From the NCBI RefSeq assembly GCF_946481145.1, contig NZ_CAMLMJ010000004.1, positions 1-64,000 of the forward strand: a stretch of 64,000 nt of DNA, written 5' to 3'. A program made the translations under genes and the position numbers. Shown in pieces: positions 20,042-29,727 of the stretch. This DNA is from an uncultured Sediminibacterium sp. Its GTDB lineage: Bacteria; Bacteroidota; Bacteroidia; Chitinophagales; Chitinophagaceae. Each line of letters opens with the position of its first letter. Position 1 is the stretch's first letter. The notes beneath the pieces are model-generated. The model was not told the DNA's origin. It made no database searches and saw nothing but the letters and a program-made list of their open reading frames with translations.

Positions 20042-20518
20042 CTACAGCACCAATATCCCCGCAGCCTGTATCACAATCTCTTTCTTAGGTTCAGTGATTT
20101 TAGCAATTTCTTCCTTGCTCTTACCTGCATCTTCCGCAAAATGTTTTAACTGCTTTACAGAAGTGGTCGTTTGGGTAGCTACCCCGTCAATAACAATCTT
20201 TTTACCATTCAGCACTACCGGAACAGCAAATTTGTGGTCCTTCATTTTCACCATCATGTTTCCATCGGGAGATTGCACTTTGATCCAACAACCTTCTTTT
20301 TGGCAAACTTCGGTTACTACACCTACTATTTTGGCCTCATGAGGCTTTCCCTCTTCTTTTGTAGCCATTACTTTTACAAATTCGTCAATAGATACTGCAT
20401 TATCAGCAGTAGTAGCTTTACCAAATTTGGCACCAGCTTCTGCGGGTACTTGTGGTGGTTGTGCATTCAAGGTGTTCAGGGCAAGAATTGCAAACGCAGC
20501 AAACAATAGTTTTTTCAT
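20042..20518 (-). CDS. DUF4920 family periplasmic protein
   Basis: 158 residues with signal peptide MKKLLFAAFAILALNTLNAQ. The central OB-like DUF4920 domain contains VGVVTEVCQKEGCWIKVQ (two conserved Cys) and VVLNGKKIVIDGVATQ. Members are common in Bacteroidota; the function is unknown, and an analogy with small metal- or nucleic-acid-independent OB proteins is speculative. Monocistronic, ended by the hairpin at 19960-19989. Confidence 0.85.
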   Translation of the reverse strand: MKKLLFAAFAILALNTLNAQPPQVPAEAGAKFGKATTADNAVSIDEFVKVMATKEEGKPHEAKIVGVVTEVCQKEGCWIKVQSPDGNMMVKMKDHKFAVPVVLNGKKIVIDGVATQTTTSVKQLKHFAEDAGKSKEEIAKITEPKKEIVIQAAGILVL

Positions 20519-20709
20519 GCGATCCGTATTATAGGTTAATAAAAATGGACAATAAAGCCATCTAATACAAAGATACTAATAGTCATTATATCCACTAAAC
20601 CGCTGGTAAAAAAGCTGAATAATCGTATCTTTTGCTATGCTGCACTGCTAAACCCAAAGCGAAACCAGTTAATCAACACTGCTTGTATAAAACCCTTTTA
20701 AACCTCGGT

Positions 20710-22272
20710 TTATTCTTCAAATTGATTTTTTCGTTTTCCCGGTTTAAACCCAAGCGCCAATTCTTTCAATTGGTAAGTTATTCGTCGGATAGGAATATCA
20801 CGATAATTAGAGAGTACAATAACCGTTAAATCGTCGTCGCGGTATTCGTGAAAGTTTGAAATAAATCCATTCATCGTTCCTCCATGCCGAATCAGTTTTC
20901 CCGGATCAAGTGCTTCCCCACCTCTATTGTATGGCTGAATCCTAAATCCGTATCCATAATAACCCCAGTCTTTTTCGGCTCCCTGAAACATTTGGGCTAG
21001 ACTCGATCCACTGACCAACTCCTGCCTGATCATTGCGTTGCGCCATTTAAATAGATCAAATGCAGTAGCATATATATCACCTGCACCATATGCATAGGCA
21101 ACAACATTGTGAACACGTCGTATAGTGCCATTTATTTTCCGATATCCTATTGCCCTGTTCGCCGGAATATTCGTTAACCGCTCCATACCAGTATTAAACA
21201 TGCCCGCCTTATCGAAAATTATATTTTGAAGGTATTGCTGGTAGGACATCCCAGAAACAGTTTCAATAACCATTGCTAATAAGGTATAATTAATATTCGT
21301 GTACTGGTATTTTGTACCCGGTTCAAAACTTCTTTTAGATTGATTGATGATAGCAAGCAATTCACCAGGTGTAATATCCATGATTTCATAATTAGTCAGA
21401 TTATCAAAACTGGCTTCCAGTCCGGACTGTTGTTTTAACAAATGATGAATGGTCAACCCCTTTGACAATTCTTTTTTTAACCCAGGCAGATAGGAGTTAA
21501 TCGATTCTTCGAGGTTAATTTTATTTTCTTCAACCAGTTTCATCACGGCAACTGCTACAAATGATTTTGTTAAAGACCCAATTAAAAAACGGGTATCTAT
21601 TCGATTCGGCACTTCATTTTCAATATCAAACATTCCGTATGCAGCATGATGGATAATGGAATCGCCCCTTGCCAACAGTATAGTACCTTGAAAATGGGTA
21701 TCTCCAATAATCGATTGCATATATTGCTCAATCTGATCATTTTTTATTTCAGTTGCAGTATTCCTCTCTGATGCTTCCTTTTTAACGCTTTCAAGATCCA
21801 TGGAAAATAACACACTGGCAATTTTCCATTGACCATTTAGTTTAATGAGCCCCCAACTTTCTTTACCCCAGTTCCCTTTTCTCCCATTCGCCCAAAAGCT
21901 ATATTCAAAAGTTACGGCAGCAATCGATTCATCGGAAACAATAACAGGATGTTGAAATTTCTCTTGTTTAAAACCATTCGCAGCTATCGATCTAAACCAT
22001 GTTTTGAAGTCCGACACTTTATAACCCGGTGCACTGCCGTCTTTCTTCAATCTTTGCTCCTGCGTAGCTGGCCGCCAAACACCTACCCAGGTTACCGGAA
22101 CATCCGCAAAAAAAGCATACATCTTCACAGAGTCGCGCGTTTCAATGGCTTTCATAAATCCATTCAATAATTCAATAATTGCTTTATCCTGTGCAAACAA
22201 CCAACTGTTTGAATTGAGCAGCAGAAAAAAGGTAAGGCATAAACTCCGAAAAAAATTAGAATACTTATTCAT
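20710..22272 (-). CDS. Serine beta-lactamase-like hydrolase with N-terminal NTF2-like domain
   Basis: 520 residues from the ATG at 22272 (MNKYSNFFRSLC), which overlaps the end of the upstream paralogue by 8 nt; a start 12 codons earlier is possible. After the signal peptide comes a ~130-residue SnoaL/NTF2-like domain (LLNGFMKAIETRDS, then WKIASVLFSM), then a class C-type serine hydrolase domain. Catalytic motifs are intact: S233-L-T-K236, Y324-T-N326 and RHGG. Such penicillin-binding-protein-like enzymes may act on peptidoglycan peptides, esters or beta-lactams. Translationally coupled to the 403-codon paralogue upstream. Confidence 0.85.
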   Translation of the reverse strand: MNKYSNFFRSLCLTFFLLLNSNSWLFAQDKAIIELLNGFMKAIETRDSVKMYAFFADVPVTWVGVWRPATQEQRLKKDGSAPGYKVSDFKTWFRSIAANGFKQEKFQHPVIVSDESIAAVTFEYSFWANGRKGNWGKESWGLIKLNGQWKIASVLFSMDLESVKKEASERNTATEIKNDQIEQYMQSIIGDTHFQGTILLARGDSIIHHAAYGMFDIENEVPNRIDTRFLIGSLTKSFVAVAVMKLVEENKINLEESINSYLPGLKKELSKGLTIHHLLKQQSGLEASFDNLTNYEIMDITPGELLAIINQSKRSFEPGTKYQYTNINYTLLAMVIETVSGMSYQQYLQNIIFDKAGMFNTGMERLTNIPANRAIGYRKINGTIRRVHNVVAYAYGAGDIYATAFDLFKWRNAMIRQELVSGSSLAQMFQGAEKDWGYYGYGFRIQPYNRGGEALDPGKLIRHGGTMNGFISNFHEYRDDDLTVIVLSNYRDIPIRRITYQLKELALGFKPGKRKNQFEE

Positions 22273-23434
22273 GGTATTTATTTTTTCTTTGGCCTGGCTT
22301 ATATCCATAAACCAGTTCCTTTATTTTAAATGTGATGTCCAATAATTTCAGGTTTCGATAATTGTTGAGAATGATGATGGTCATATCATCTTTGTCGTAA
22401 TAGTGATAGTTTGCACAAAACCCATTCATTACTCCTCCATGCCGGATAAGCTTACCCGGCGTTTCGGTTGAATCTGAACCTAAATAGGCCTGAGTACGAA
22501 ATCCGTACCCATAATTACCCTCCTCTTTCACACCTCCATTAAATAACAGTTGCCTGCTTTCAGAACCTACCAATAACCCATGTTGCAATGCATAGCCCCA
22601 GGTAAACAGGTCATCAACAGATGAGTACATATCTGCTGTAGCAAATCCATATGAAACAATGTCCTCTATTCGCCTGATTGTTCCATTGATAAGTCTATAA
22701 CCATTTGCTTTGTTTTTGGGTAGCACGAAAAGGTTTGCGATTCCTGTATGTTTAAGTCTAAGTGGTCGAAACAAATGGTCTTGCATGTAAGATTCGTATG
22801 ATTGTTTGCTTACCCGCTCAATAATCATTCCCAACAACATAAAATTCAAGGCAGACACTTCAAAAACATTTCCTGCTTCATGCCTTCGTTTTGTTTGGTT
22901 AATGAGGTCCAGCAATTCTCCTGGCGTGAGCTCTGCTAACTGATACTTAGTAACCGCATCGAGATTTAAGGAGAGACCCGATTGGTGTTTAAGCAGGTGA
23001 TGTATCGTAAGCCCCTTGGCTAGTGAAGTATTTAATTCCGGAAGGTAGGTTGATACCGGAGCCAAAAGTGTTAGCTTACCAGTTTCCACCAGTTGCATAA
23101 CAGCAACACTTACAAACGACTTAGTAAGAGACCCTAAAAGATATTGTGTGGCAATCTGGATGGGTTGTTTAGTCGCACGGTTACTATACCCATATACCGA
23201 CTTATGAATAAGTTTATCGCCCTTAACTACCAAAACCACGCCCTGAAAATTAGCTGTATCGACCATGCTTTTAATATATTGATCGATGCCTGGGTGTACT
23301 ATTTTTTTTGTTGAGGAAACTTCTTTTACGATTCCTTCTGCAGATCTACCTATACCTTTTAACCGGCCGGCGGGTACAGCAGCTATTGCAAGGCCAGCGA
23401 ACAGGAGGAAAATCAGTTTATTCACCTTGATCAT
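22265..23434 (-). CDS. Serine beta-lactamase-like protein with altered YxN motif
   Basis: 389 residues from ATG 23434 (MIKVNKLIFLLFAGLA, signal peptide); an upstream in-frame ATG at 23476 gives a non-signal-like N-terminus. It is a paralogue of the next gene: they share LLGSLTKSF, LTPGELLDLINQ and GKLIRHGG(V/T)MNGF. S102-x-x-K105 is present, but the second catalytic motif, Tyr-Thr-Asn in the neighbour, reads Val-Ser-Ala (193-195), so the general base tyrosine is missing. It may be inactive or have changed chemistry. It lacks the NTF2-like domain. Confidence 0.83.
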   Translation of the reverse strand: MIKVNKLIFLLFAGLAIAAVPAGRLKGIGRSAEGIVKEVSSTKKIVHPGIDQYIKSMVDTANFQGVVLVVKGDKLIHKSVYGYSNRATKQPIQIATQYLLGSLTKSFVSVAVMQLVETGKLTLLAPVSTYLPELNTSLAKGLTIHHLLKHQSGLSLNLDAVTKYQLAELTPGELLDLINQTKRRHEAGNVFEVSALNFMLLGMIIERVSKQSYESYMQDHLFRPLRLKHTGIANLFVLPKNKANGYRLINGTIRRIEDIVSYGFATADMYSSVDDLFTWGYALQHGLLVGSESRQLLFNGGVKEEGNYGYGFRTQAYLGSDSTETPGKLIRHGGVMNGFCANYHYYDKDDMTIIILNNYRNLKLLDITFKIKELVYGYKPGQRKNKYHE

Positions 23435-23615
23435 TATTTTTCTCAAAACTCTCCTTTCATCGCTTCGCTTGAACATTTAATCGACAAAAGACTGTAAATC
23501 CGATACAAACATTTCCTGGCCATATTGTTAGTAGATAATAGGTTTTCGTCTTCGATTTTCCCTATTTCGTCTACAATAGCATACTTACGTTTAGCATTTT
23601 TCTATTTTTATAGGG

Positions 23616-24692
23616 ATGACTTACAAATCAAAAAACAATCCTGAGAAAAAATACGGCTGGCATATTTTATACTGGATAGTGTTATACCTGTTATACATTA
23701 CCCAGTATATGTTTACGGAAAGAACTGATAGCCAGCGACATCAATTTAGTTTTTATGACAGGACTATTACCACATTCTTCCATGTATTGGCGATAATGTC
23801 AGCCAGCTATTTCTGCTGTCTCAGAATACTCCCATTACTCATCGATAAGAAAAAAATGATCCGGGGCATTATCGAATGTACTGTGGGTATTTATATTATC
23901 GCGGTAGTAAGCAGATTCTCCATTATCTATTTACTGGAACCTATGCTTGGAGGAAATTTTGGGGCGAAGGAATCTGTATGGGAAATTTTCATTGCCTTAC
24001 CTACATTGTTTACCCACTATATCATCAGCATTGTTTCAGGCACCCTTCCATTTATCATTGTTTACTTACTGATCGATAGACAACGTATAATAATTCAACA
24101 ATCCGAAATAGAAAATGAAAAAATAAACGCCCAGCTTGAAGCACTTAAGGCACAAATAAATCCTCACTTTTTATTCAACACGCTTAATAATATTTATTCA
24201 CTTGCAGTACAACAATCGCCAAAAACTGCAGACACAATCGACAAACTCGCCCAGTTACTCGATTACCTATTGTATCGATGTAACAATAATCATGTATCGT
24301 TGGAAAATGAAATTCACTTTTTACAGAGTTATCTAGACCTTGGGAAAACCCGATTTAGCGAACGGCTGAGTATTCAATTCATACATAAAAGCGATATGGC
24401 TTATCAAATCGCTCCTTTATTGTTGATCCCAATTATTGAAAATATGTTTAAACACGGGGCTGAACAAACAGTGGGTACAATTGCTTTTAACATAAATTTA
24501 AAAGCCGAAAACAATCAATTAACTTTAATTGCTACCAATAATTATAACAATACCGAAAATAAAACTTCGGGTATCGGCTTAACCAACCTGAAACAAAGAT
24601 TGCAAATGCTTTATCCTGGAAAACACACACTAACCATCAACACTTCCAATCCTGAAATCTTTGAAGTAAAACTACAGGCACCTCTTATATGA
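23616..24692 (+). CDS. LytS-type sensor histidine kinase
   Basis: 358 residues. Four predicted transmembrane segments (about 15-33, 50-72, 85-107, 128-152), a short coiled-coil linker (IIIQQSEIENEKINAQLEAL), the phospho-acceptor helix QINPHFLFNTLNNIYSLA, and an ATPase domain with IPIIENMFKHGAE and SGIGLTNLKQRL. It overlaps the LytTR gene by ATGA. Second LytS/LytTR pair of the window, not part of a larger operon. Divergent from the serine hydrolase pair, which might be its target by position only. Confidence 0.92.
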   Translation: MTYKSKNNPEKKYGWHILYWIVLYLLYITQYMFTERTDSQRHQFSFYDRTITTFFHVLAIMSASYFCCLRILPLLIDKKKMIRGIIECTVGIYIIAVVSRFSIIYLLEPMLGGNFGAKESVWEIFIALPTLFTHYIISIVSGTLPFIIVYLLIDRQRIIIQQSEIENEKINAQLEALKAQINPHFLFNTLNNIYSLAVQQSPKTADTIDKLAQLLDYLLYRCNNNHVSLENEIHFLQSYLDLGKTRFSERLSIQFIHKSDMAYQIAPLLLIPIIENMFKHGAEQTVGTIAFNINLKAENNQLTLIATNNYNNTENKTSGIGLTNLKQRLQMLYPGKHTLTINTSNPEIFEVKLQAPLI

Positions 24693-25402
24693 ATGCAACA
24701 TGTTTAATTGTAGATGACGAGCCACTTGCAGTTCAACTGCTTGAAAAGCATGTAAAAGATTCGGGCATGCTTGTATTGAGTGGCTGCTGTTCCGATGCCA
24801 TGGAGGCAAGCAACATTCTACGAACAAACCAGGTTGATCTGCTCTTGCTGGATATTCAAATGCCTAAATTAACAGGTATCGATTTCCTTAAAATGCTTAA
24901 ACCGGCTCCTTCAGTAATATTTACCACAGCACATAGGTCCTACGCACTTGAAGGATATGAACTAGATGTGGTTGATTACCTGGTTAAGCCAATCAGCTTT
25001 GAACGATTTATGGCTGCTATTCAAAAGTTTTACAGAAAGCATACAGCAGATTCCTTGGTGAATAGTTCAACAGATTCCCAGCAAGTAAAAAAAATAGTGC
25101 AGCTACATTCCGGTGTCAAAACATATCAAATCAATGAAGCCGATATTGTTTATATTGAAAGTTTAAGAGATTATATACAAGTTCATTTTGAGGATGGCAA
25201 AAAACTAATGTTCAAATACAGAATCGGACAACTTGAAGCTGAGTTATCCAATAATTTTTTACGCGTACACAAATCATACATAGTCCATAAAAACAAAATC
25301 AGTGTTTTCAGTGGTCAACTCATTGAACTTGGAGAAATTATTATTCCTGTTGGAAGTCACTATAAACCCTTTGTTGACCAGCTAATCAAAAAGCCGGGTT
25401 AA
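24689..25402 (+). CDS. LytTR-family response regulator
   Basis: 237 residues: receiver domain with LIVDDEPLA, phospho-acceptor in LLLLDIQMPK, TTAHRSYA and YLVKPISFE; then LytTR DNA-binding domain (about 135-237) with IVYIESLRDYIQVHF and FLRVHKSYIVHKNKI. Coupled to the preceding kinase by a 4-bp overlap. Confidence 0.93.
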   Translation: MNATCLIVDDEPLAVQLLEKHVKDSGMLVLSGCCSDAMEASNILRTNQVDLLLLDIQMPKLTGIDFLKMLKPAPSVIFTTAHRSYALEGYELDVVDYLVKPISFERFMAAIQKFYRKHTADSLVNSSTDSQQVKKIVQLHSGVKTYQINEADIVYIESLRDYIQVHFEDGKKLMFKYRIGQLEAELSNNFLRVHKSYIVHKNKISVFSGQLIELGEIIIPVGSHYKPFVDQLIKKPG

Positions 25403-25455
25403 CTAATACCGACCTTCATTATACACTACTATCTTTACCGCTTAAATACAATGTA

Positions 25456-25905
25456 ATGTATTCGCTTACGGGAACTTTCTGGAAAAGCGCACCTACAATT
25501 GGTGATCCCCATTTTGAGGATACCATCTTGCTCATTGTATCCCACGATACAACTGGATCAGTTGGCCTCATACTAAACCAACCATACCATCGCAGGTTTA
25601 ATGAGCTGGTAGAATTTAAGGACTACCCTCCTCTGCCGATCAATATTGGTGGACCAGTAGACCAGGAGCATCTTTTCCTACTGCATAAAGACCCTGAGTT
25701 AGTACCTGGAGGTATGCAGGTTACCAAAGACTGGTTTTATGGTGGCGATTTCAAAGTGGCTTTAACAAACTTAAAAAATGGATCTCTTGCCCCGGTTGCT
25801 ATTCAACTTTATCTCGGTTATTCAGGATGGGACGCCATGCAACTAGAAGAAGAAATCGAAGAAGGAAGTTGGATTACCTGCGCCCCGCCAAATCGATTCA
25901 TTTAA
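25456..25905 (+). CDS. YqgE/AlgH family protein (UPF0301), short form
   Basis: 149 residues, against about 185 usually; the C-terminal extension after the GYSGWDAMQLEEEIEEGSW block is brief. Other signatures: GTFWKSAPTIGDPHFEDTIL, GSVGLILNQP, INIGGPVDQEHLFLLH. Function of the family is unsettled; AlgH was named for an alginate phenotype. It overlaps the 3' end of a glycosyltransferase gene on the other strand by 4 bp, and lies 53 bp after the LytTR gene. Confidence 0.88.
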   Translation: MYSLTGTFWKSAPTIGDPHFEDTILLIVSHDTTGSVGLILNQPYHRRFNELVEFKDYPPLPINIGGPVDQEHLFLLHKDPELVPGGMQVTKDWFYGGDFKVALTNLKNGSLAPVAIQLYLGYSGWDAMQLEEEIEEGSWITCAPPNRFI

Positions 25906-27131
25906 TCAACCCTTTTGCCTTCAATAATATCAATCGCACGGGATACGCCATCTTCAGCACGCAACTGTATACCAATATTTTCTGTTGCTTTATACAAATC
26001 AGCATTGGTTAGCAATGCTGAAACCTGCTTAAGAAATATTTTTTCCGTCATCTTTTTTAAAGGAACTGGTTTTAGTCCCCACCCCTTTCTAAAAATAATC
26101 ATTCCCCAAAAATGCTGATCGCCGAATGGATATAAAACCGGGCAAATAAACATTGGTTTTCCGGCACGTAAGCAGGCGGCTGTTGTACCAATACCACCAT
26201 GGTGCACAACTGCTTTTACATGTGGCAGTAATAAATCATATGGTGCAGAAGCGATTACTTTTACATTATCATAAGCTTCTATTTCAGTGGTATCTGATAA
26301 TCCCCATCCTTTCACCACAATAATCCGGATATGCGGAATAGACTGTATGGATTTAATCAGGGCAGTTAACCCTGCTTTATTTTCAAACGGCATACTTCCA
26401 AATGTAATAAGCAAGGGCGGTTCACCGGCCTGGAGAAAATCCTGAAGCGTTTTGTCTAGCTCCCCGTCCGGAGAAAGGTTCCAGAAACCGGTAAAGTAAC
26501 TATTTGCCGGGTAATCTGCCGGTTTAGGAAGCACCAGTTCACTAATCCCATAAATGGAAGGCAATGCAGGTCTTACAAAAACCGGAGATAACCCTGCACG
26601 CGCCCGAATAGCCAATATAGGTTTCTGCCACATTTTTAATCCTAGTGCAGTAAGTTTATAGGTTAGTCTATTCAACCACCCTGGCAATCCTAATGCACTG
26701 AATACGGGGTTGGGAAATGCTATGGTTTTTTCTCCGGCAGGTATAACATCTGTCCTGATCATTTTATCCGGAAAAGCATCGGCAAAATAGTCGCAAAGTG
26801 TTTTTATATGAAACAGTACTTTATCGTTTTCTTTTGCCAGTTCATAAAATACTTGAAACGCATCACTCATTTTTGGGAAGAGTGTATCATGAAGGTATTT
26901 CTTCATGCTGAATGGATTTTTCATGATCTTTTTTGCTTCTTCCGATTCTATCAGTTCCTGGAAATCGAGTTCCACAGGTAAAAATGAAATACCATAAGTT
27001 TTTACCAGTCCTTCGAAATTTCTGGCCGTACAAAGTACCACTGCATGTCCTCTTTCCTGTAATGCTTTGCCTAAAACAGCATAAGGTTGTACATCTCCTC
27101 TTGTGCCAAGGGTAATAAGTGCAATTTTCAT
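25902..27131 (-). CDS. GT1 family glycosyltransferase (UGT/sterol-glucosyltransferase-like)
   Basis: 409 residues, GT-B fold. N-terminal signature ALITLGTRGDVQPYAVLGKAL; C-terminal donor-binding domain with LLITFGSMPFENKAG and HHGGIGTTAACLRAGKP, which matches the PSPG-type His-Gly-Gly-xGT motif for UDP-sugar binding. Such enzymes transfer hexoses to small lipophilic acceptors such as sterols, macrolides or carotenoids; acceptor unknown. Single gene on the minus strand. Confidence 0.9.
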   Translation of the reverse strand: MKIALITLGTRGDVQPYAVLGKALQERGHAVVLCTARNFEGLVKTYGISFLPVELDFQELIESEEAKKIMKNPFSMKKYLHDTLFPKMSDAFQVFYELAKENDKVLFHIKTLCDYFADAFPDKMIRTDVIPAGEKTIAFPNPVFSALGLPGWLNRLTYKLTALGLKMWQKPILAIRARAGLSPVFVRPALPSIYGISELVLPKPADYPANSYFTGFWNLSPDGELDKTLQDFLQAGEPPLLITFGSMPFENKAGLTALIKSIQSIPHIRIIVVKGWGLSDTTEIEAYDNVKVIASAPYDLLLPHVKAVVHHGGIGTTAACLRAGKPMFICPVLYPFGDQHFWGMIIFRKGWGLKPVPLKKMTEKIFLKQVSALLTNADLYKATENIGIQLRAEDGVSRAIDIIEGKRVD

Positions 27132-27205
27132 CTGGCAATTTTTTAGCGATCTTAATTTGTATCAGTCGCAAAAAGGAAGAAAATATTAACCCGTATTGAT
27201 TTTAT

Positions 27206-28042
27206 TTATGCATCCAGCAATGCCTGGATATCAAATTTTTGCATTTTGAGAAATGCCTGTATCACTCTTTGAGATCTTTCCGGATCCTTCATCAGTTCTG
27301 ATAAAATGGATGGAACTATTTGCCAGGATACACCATACTGATCTGCAAGCCATCCACACATATCATATCTACCATCTTTGCCTAACTCATTCCAATAATG
27401 ATCTATAGCAGACTGGTCGTCACATTCAACCACAAATGAATTGCCGGGAGTAAAATCGAAATCATGTTTAATGGTACTGCTCATTGCATTGAGAATGTAT
27501 CCATTGATTTTAAACTGTGCAAATAACAATGCTCCTTCAGGCATACCTGCCTCAGGGGGATATGCCATCTCCATCAATTTAGTGCTGTTGGGAAATATAT
27601 GCAGGTATTGTTCTCGCGCTTCTGCAACTTTTGCATTTTTTTCGTTGACAAATAAAAGTGTCGGAACAATCTTCTGGCTATTGTTGATATCCTCAACATC
27701 TAATTGCCAGTTTACTCCGAACCGATCTTCTATCCAGGCATAACGAGGACTCCAATCGTACTTACCTAATTCCATTAATACAGAGCCACCCTCCTTCAAT
27801 ATATCATACAAACGATCAATAGTGGCATCCCCATTACAATATACAAAATAAGAAACCGCAGGTGTTGCCTGATATTTATCACCTCCATTTAATGCCATCA
27901 TTTTAGTGCCATTGATTTCGAAGTTTGTTACAATGGGATTGGATGAAAGTATTTTTGCATGGGGAAAAACGGAGCAATAAAAATCTGCCGCTTCTTTTCC
28001 ATTTTGGTTAAACCAGATACAGGGATAAATAGATGATGCCAT
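27206..28042 (-). CDS. Tandem VOC/PhnB-like (3-demethylubiquinone-9 3-methyltransferase domain) protein
   Basis: 278 residues with two VOC modules (about 1-125 and 130-260): PCIWFNQNGKEAADFYCSVF and VPTLLFVNEKNAKVAEAREQ each start a PhnB-like unit. The pattern W(L/I)xDQYGVSWQ, seen as RFGVNWQLDVED and QYGVSWQIVPS, ends both. Despite the database name, these are not methyltransferases; function is unknown. Confidence 0.85.
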   Translation of the reverse strand: MASSIYPCIWFNQNGKEAADFYCSVFPHAKILSSNPIVTNFEINGTKMMALNGGDKYQATPAVSYFVYCNGDATIDRLYDILKEGGSVLMELGKYDWSPRYAWIEDRFGVNWQLDVEDINNSQKIVPTLLFVNEKNAKVAEAREQYLHIFPNSTKLMEMAYPPEAGMPEGALLFAQFKINGYILNAMSSTIKHDFDFTPGNSFVVECDDQSAIDHYWNELGKDGRYDMCGWLADQYGVSWQIVPSILSELMKDPERSQRVIQAFLKMQKFDIQALLDA

Positions 28043-28093
28043 AGCAATGATTTTAGCTTAGCTAAAGTTAATCAGCAAATCCGCAAAACTGCA

Positions 28094-29509
28094 TTAAGTA
28101 TCTTTCTTTTTTATTGCATCCTTTGATTCAACTTCATGGAGGTATATTTCTTTGAGGACATCATAAAATGATTGTTTGGATACCAGGTTAGCTACCAGGT
28201 TTGTAATCAATGCCCCCGCTAATAAAAGGAAGATAATACTGTGTTTGTCCGTCATTTCAAAGATGATGATGGTCGATGTAAACGGGGCTCTTGTTACAGC
28301 CGTAAGAAATCCGGCCATCCCAACCAGTATAAGGATATTGGCATTATCTGCAGTCAGGTGCATCCATTGTGCAATGAGTGCCCCAAATGTAGAACCTGTA
28401 CTTAGTGAAGGAGCAAACACACCGCCGGCACCACCAAAACTAAAGGAAGTAATTAATCCGTTGATGCGTACCAATGGCAGGTACCAATCAACCGATTTAT
28501 CTGCAGTAAATAAAGTTCTGTCCATGATTTCCTTTCCTGAACCCATGGCTTCCGTTCCAAGAAAATAAATAAATGCAGCAACATACAACCCGCACAGCAG
28601 CACTATGCCGGCCTGTTTGTACAAGGATGTCTGTTTGCTCACGTACTTAATAAAGCGAAGCATTATTTTACACATTTTTGCTCCGAAATATCCGGTAAGT
28701 ATTGAAACGATAATGATTCCCAGGAATATTTTACCTCCCTGATAATTTGTTGACGGATGACCAAGATATAGATAAGAACCTCCCAGTCCCTGAGCTGTTA
28801 AACCTGCCATAATCACTGCAATGAACAGTGGCGATTTATAATGTTTGATATGGAACTTCGACAATTCTTCAATAGCGAAAATTATTCCTCCTAATGGCGT
28901 GTTAAACGCAGCCGCCAATCCTGAAGCGGCACCCGCTATCAATACATTCTTTTGTGACACAGATAACCACCAGGCCGGTAACCTGTCGTGAATTAGTTTA
29001 AATACAGCACTTGAAATATGTATGGTAGGTCCTTCCCTTCCCAAAATACCTCCACCAATAACTTTTATTGCACTTGATACAATCTTTACCACAATTATCC
29101 TGAAACTGAGGAATTTATCGACCAGGTGATTTTTGTGTGGTTGAGAAAGCTCTATTGCAGCCATTACCTGAGGAATACCGCTTCCTTTGGCATAACCGGC
29201 AAAATATTTTACTACCCACCATGATAGCAGAAAACATAAAGGTGTAGAAATAAAAATCAGCCATTTATGGTATTCGTAAATGCTATAACTGAGGTGTTCT
29301 GCGTAATAAAAAATCCGGCTATAGAGAAAAGCGAGTACCCCTGTTAATACAGAGGCAATAAGAAATGGGAAGAATTGAAGGAACTGAAGTTTTAATTCCG
29401 ATCTTGTTTCTACCGCTTTATCATAAAAATCTTTTGCATACAACATTGAAACCTTTACAGGTTGCCAGTTTTTGATGCGTATAATGAGTCTTTTTCGTTT
29501 AAGGGTCAC
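28094..29509 (-). CDS. ClC family chloride transporter
   Basis: 471 residues, about ten membrane helices. Ion-path motifs are in order: GSGIPQVMAAIE, GREGPTIHISS (gating glutamate) and GGVFAPSLSTG. The internal proton glutamate position is also acidic (IIFAIEELSKF). With both glutamates it should be a Cl-/H+ antiporter rather than a channel. There are no C-terminal CBS domains. The start is uncertain: MLYAKDFYDKAV about 21 codons in is an alternative. Confidence 0.92.
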   Translation of the reverse strand: MTLKRKRLIIRIKNWQPVKVSMLYAKDFYDKAVETRSELKLQFLQFFPFLIASVLTGVLAFLYSRIFYYAEHLSYSIYEYHKWLIFISTPLCFLLSWWVVKYFAGYAKGSGIPQVMAAIELSQPHKNHLVDKFLSFRIIVVKIVSSAIKVIGGGILGREGPTIHISSAVFKLIHDRLPAWWLSVSQKNVLIAGAASGLAAAFNTPLGGIIFAIEELSKFHIKHYKSPLFIAVIMAGLTAQGLGGSYLYLGHPSTNYQGGKIFLGIIIVSILTGYFGAKMCKIMLRFIKYVSKQTSLYKQAGIVLLCGLYVAAFIYFLGTEAMGSGKEIMDRTLFTADKSVDWYLPLVRINGLITSFSFGGAGGVFAPSLSTGSTFGALIAQWMHLTADNANILILVGMAGFLTAVTRAPFTSTIIIFEMTDKHSIIFLLLAGALITNLVANLVSKQSFYDVLKEIYLHEVESKDAIKKKDT

Positions 29510-29727
29510 TACAAATGATTAATTCAGATGATGAGATAGATCGCGGCCTAAGTTCACCGGTCATTATTTGCAGCAGAGAAATGTTCAGCGGGTATTCATT
29601 GCAAAGAAAATGATATATACCCATATCTACCCCTTATTTTTCAAAAAACAGCGTCTGACTAAGATAATATTTGGTATGGCTCAGAAAATCAAATTTACGT
29701 CCATACAAATTTCTATTCGAACAGGTA

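Noticed and set aside
28094..29509. Chloride channel instead of antiporter
   Set aside because: Both the gating glutamate (GREGP) and the acidic internal proton position are present, which favours Cl-/H+ exchange.
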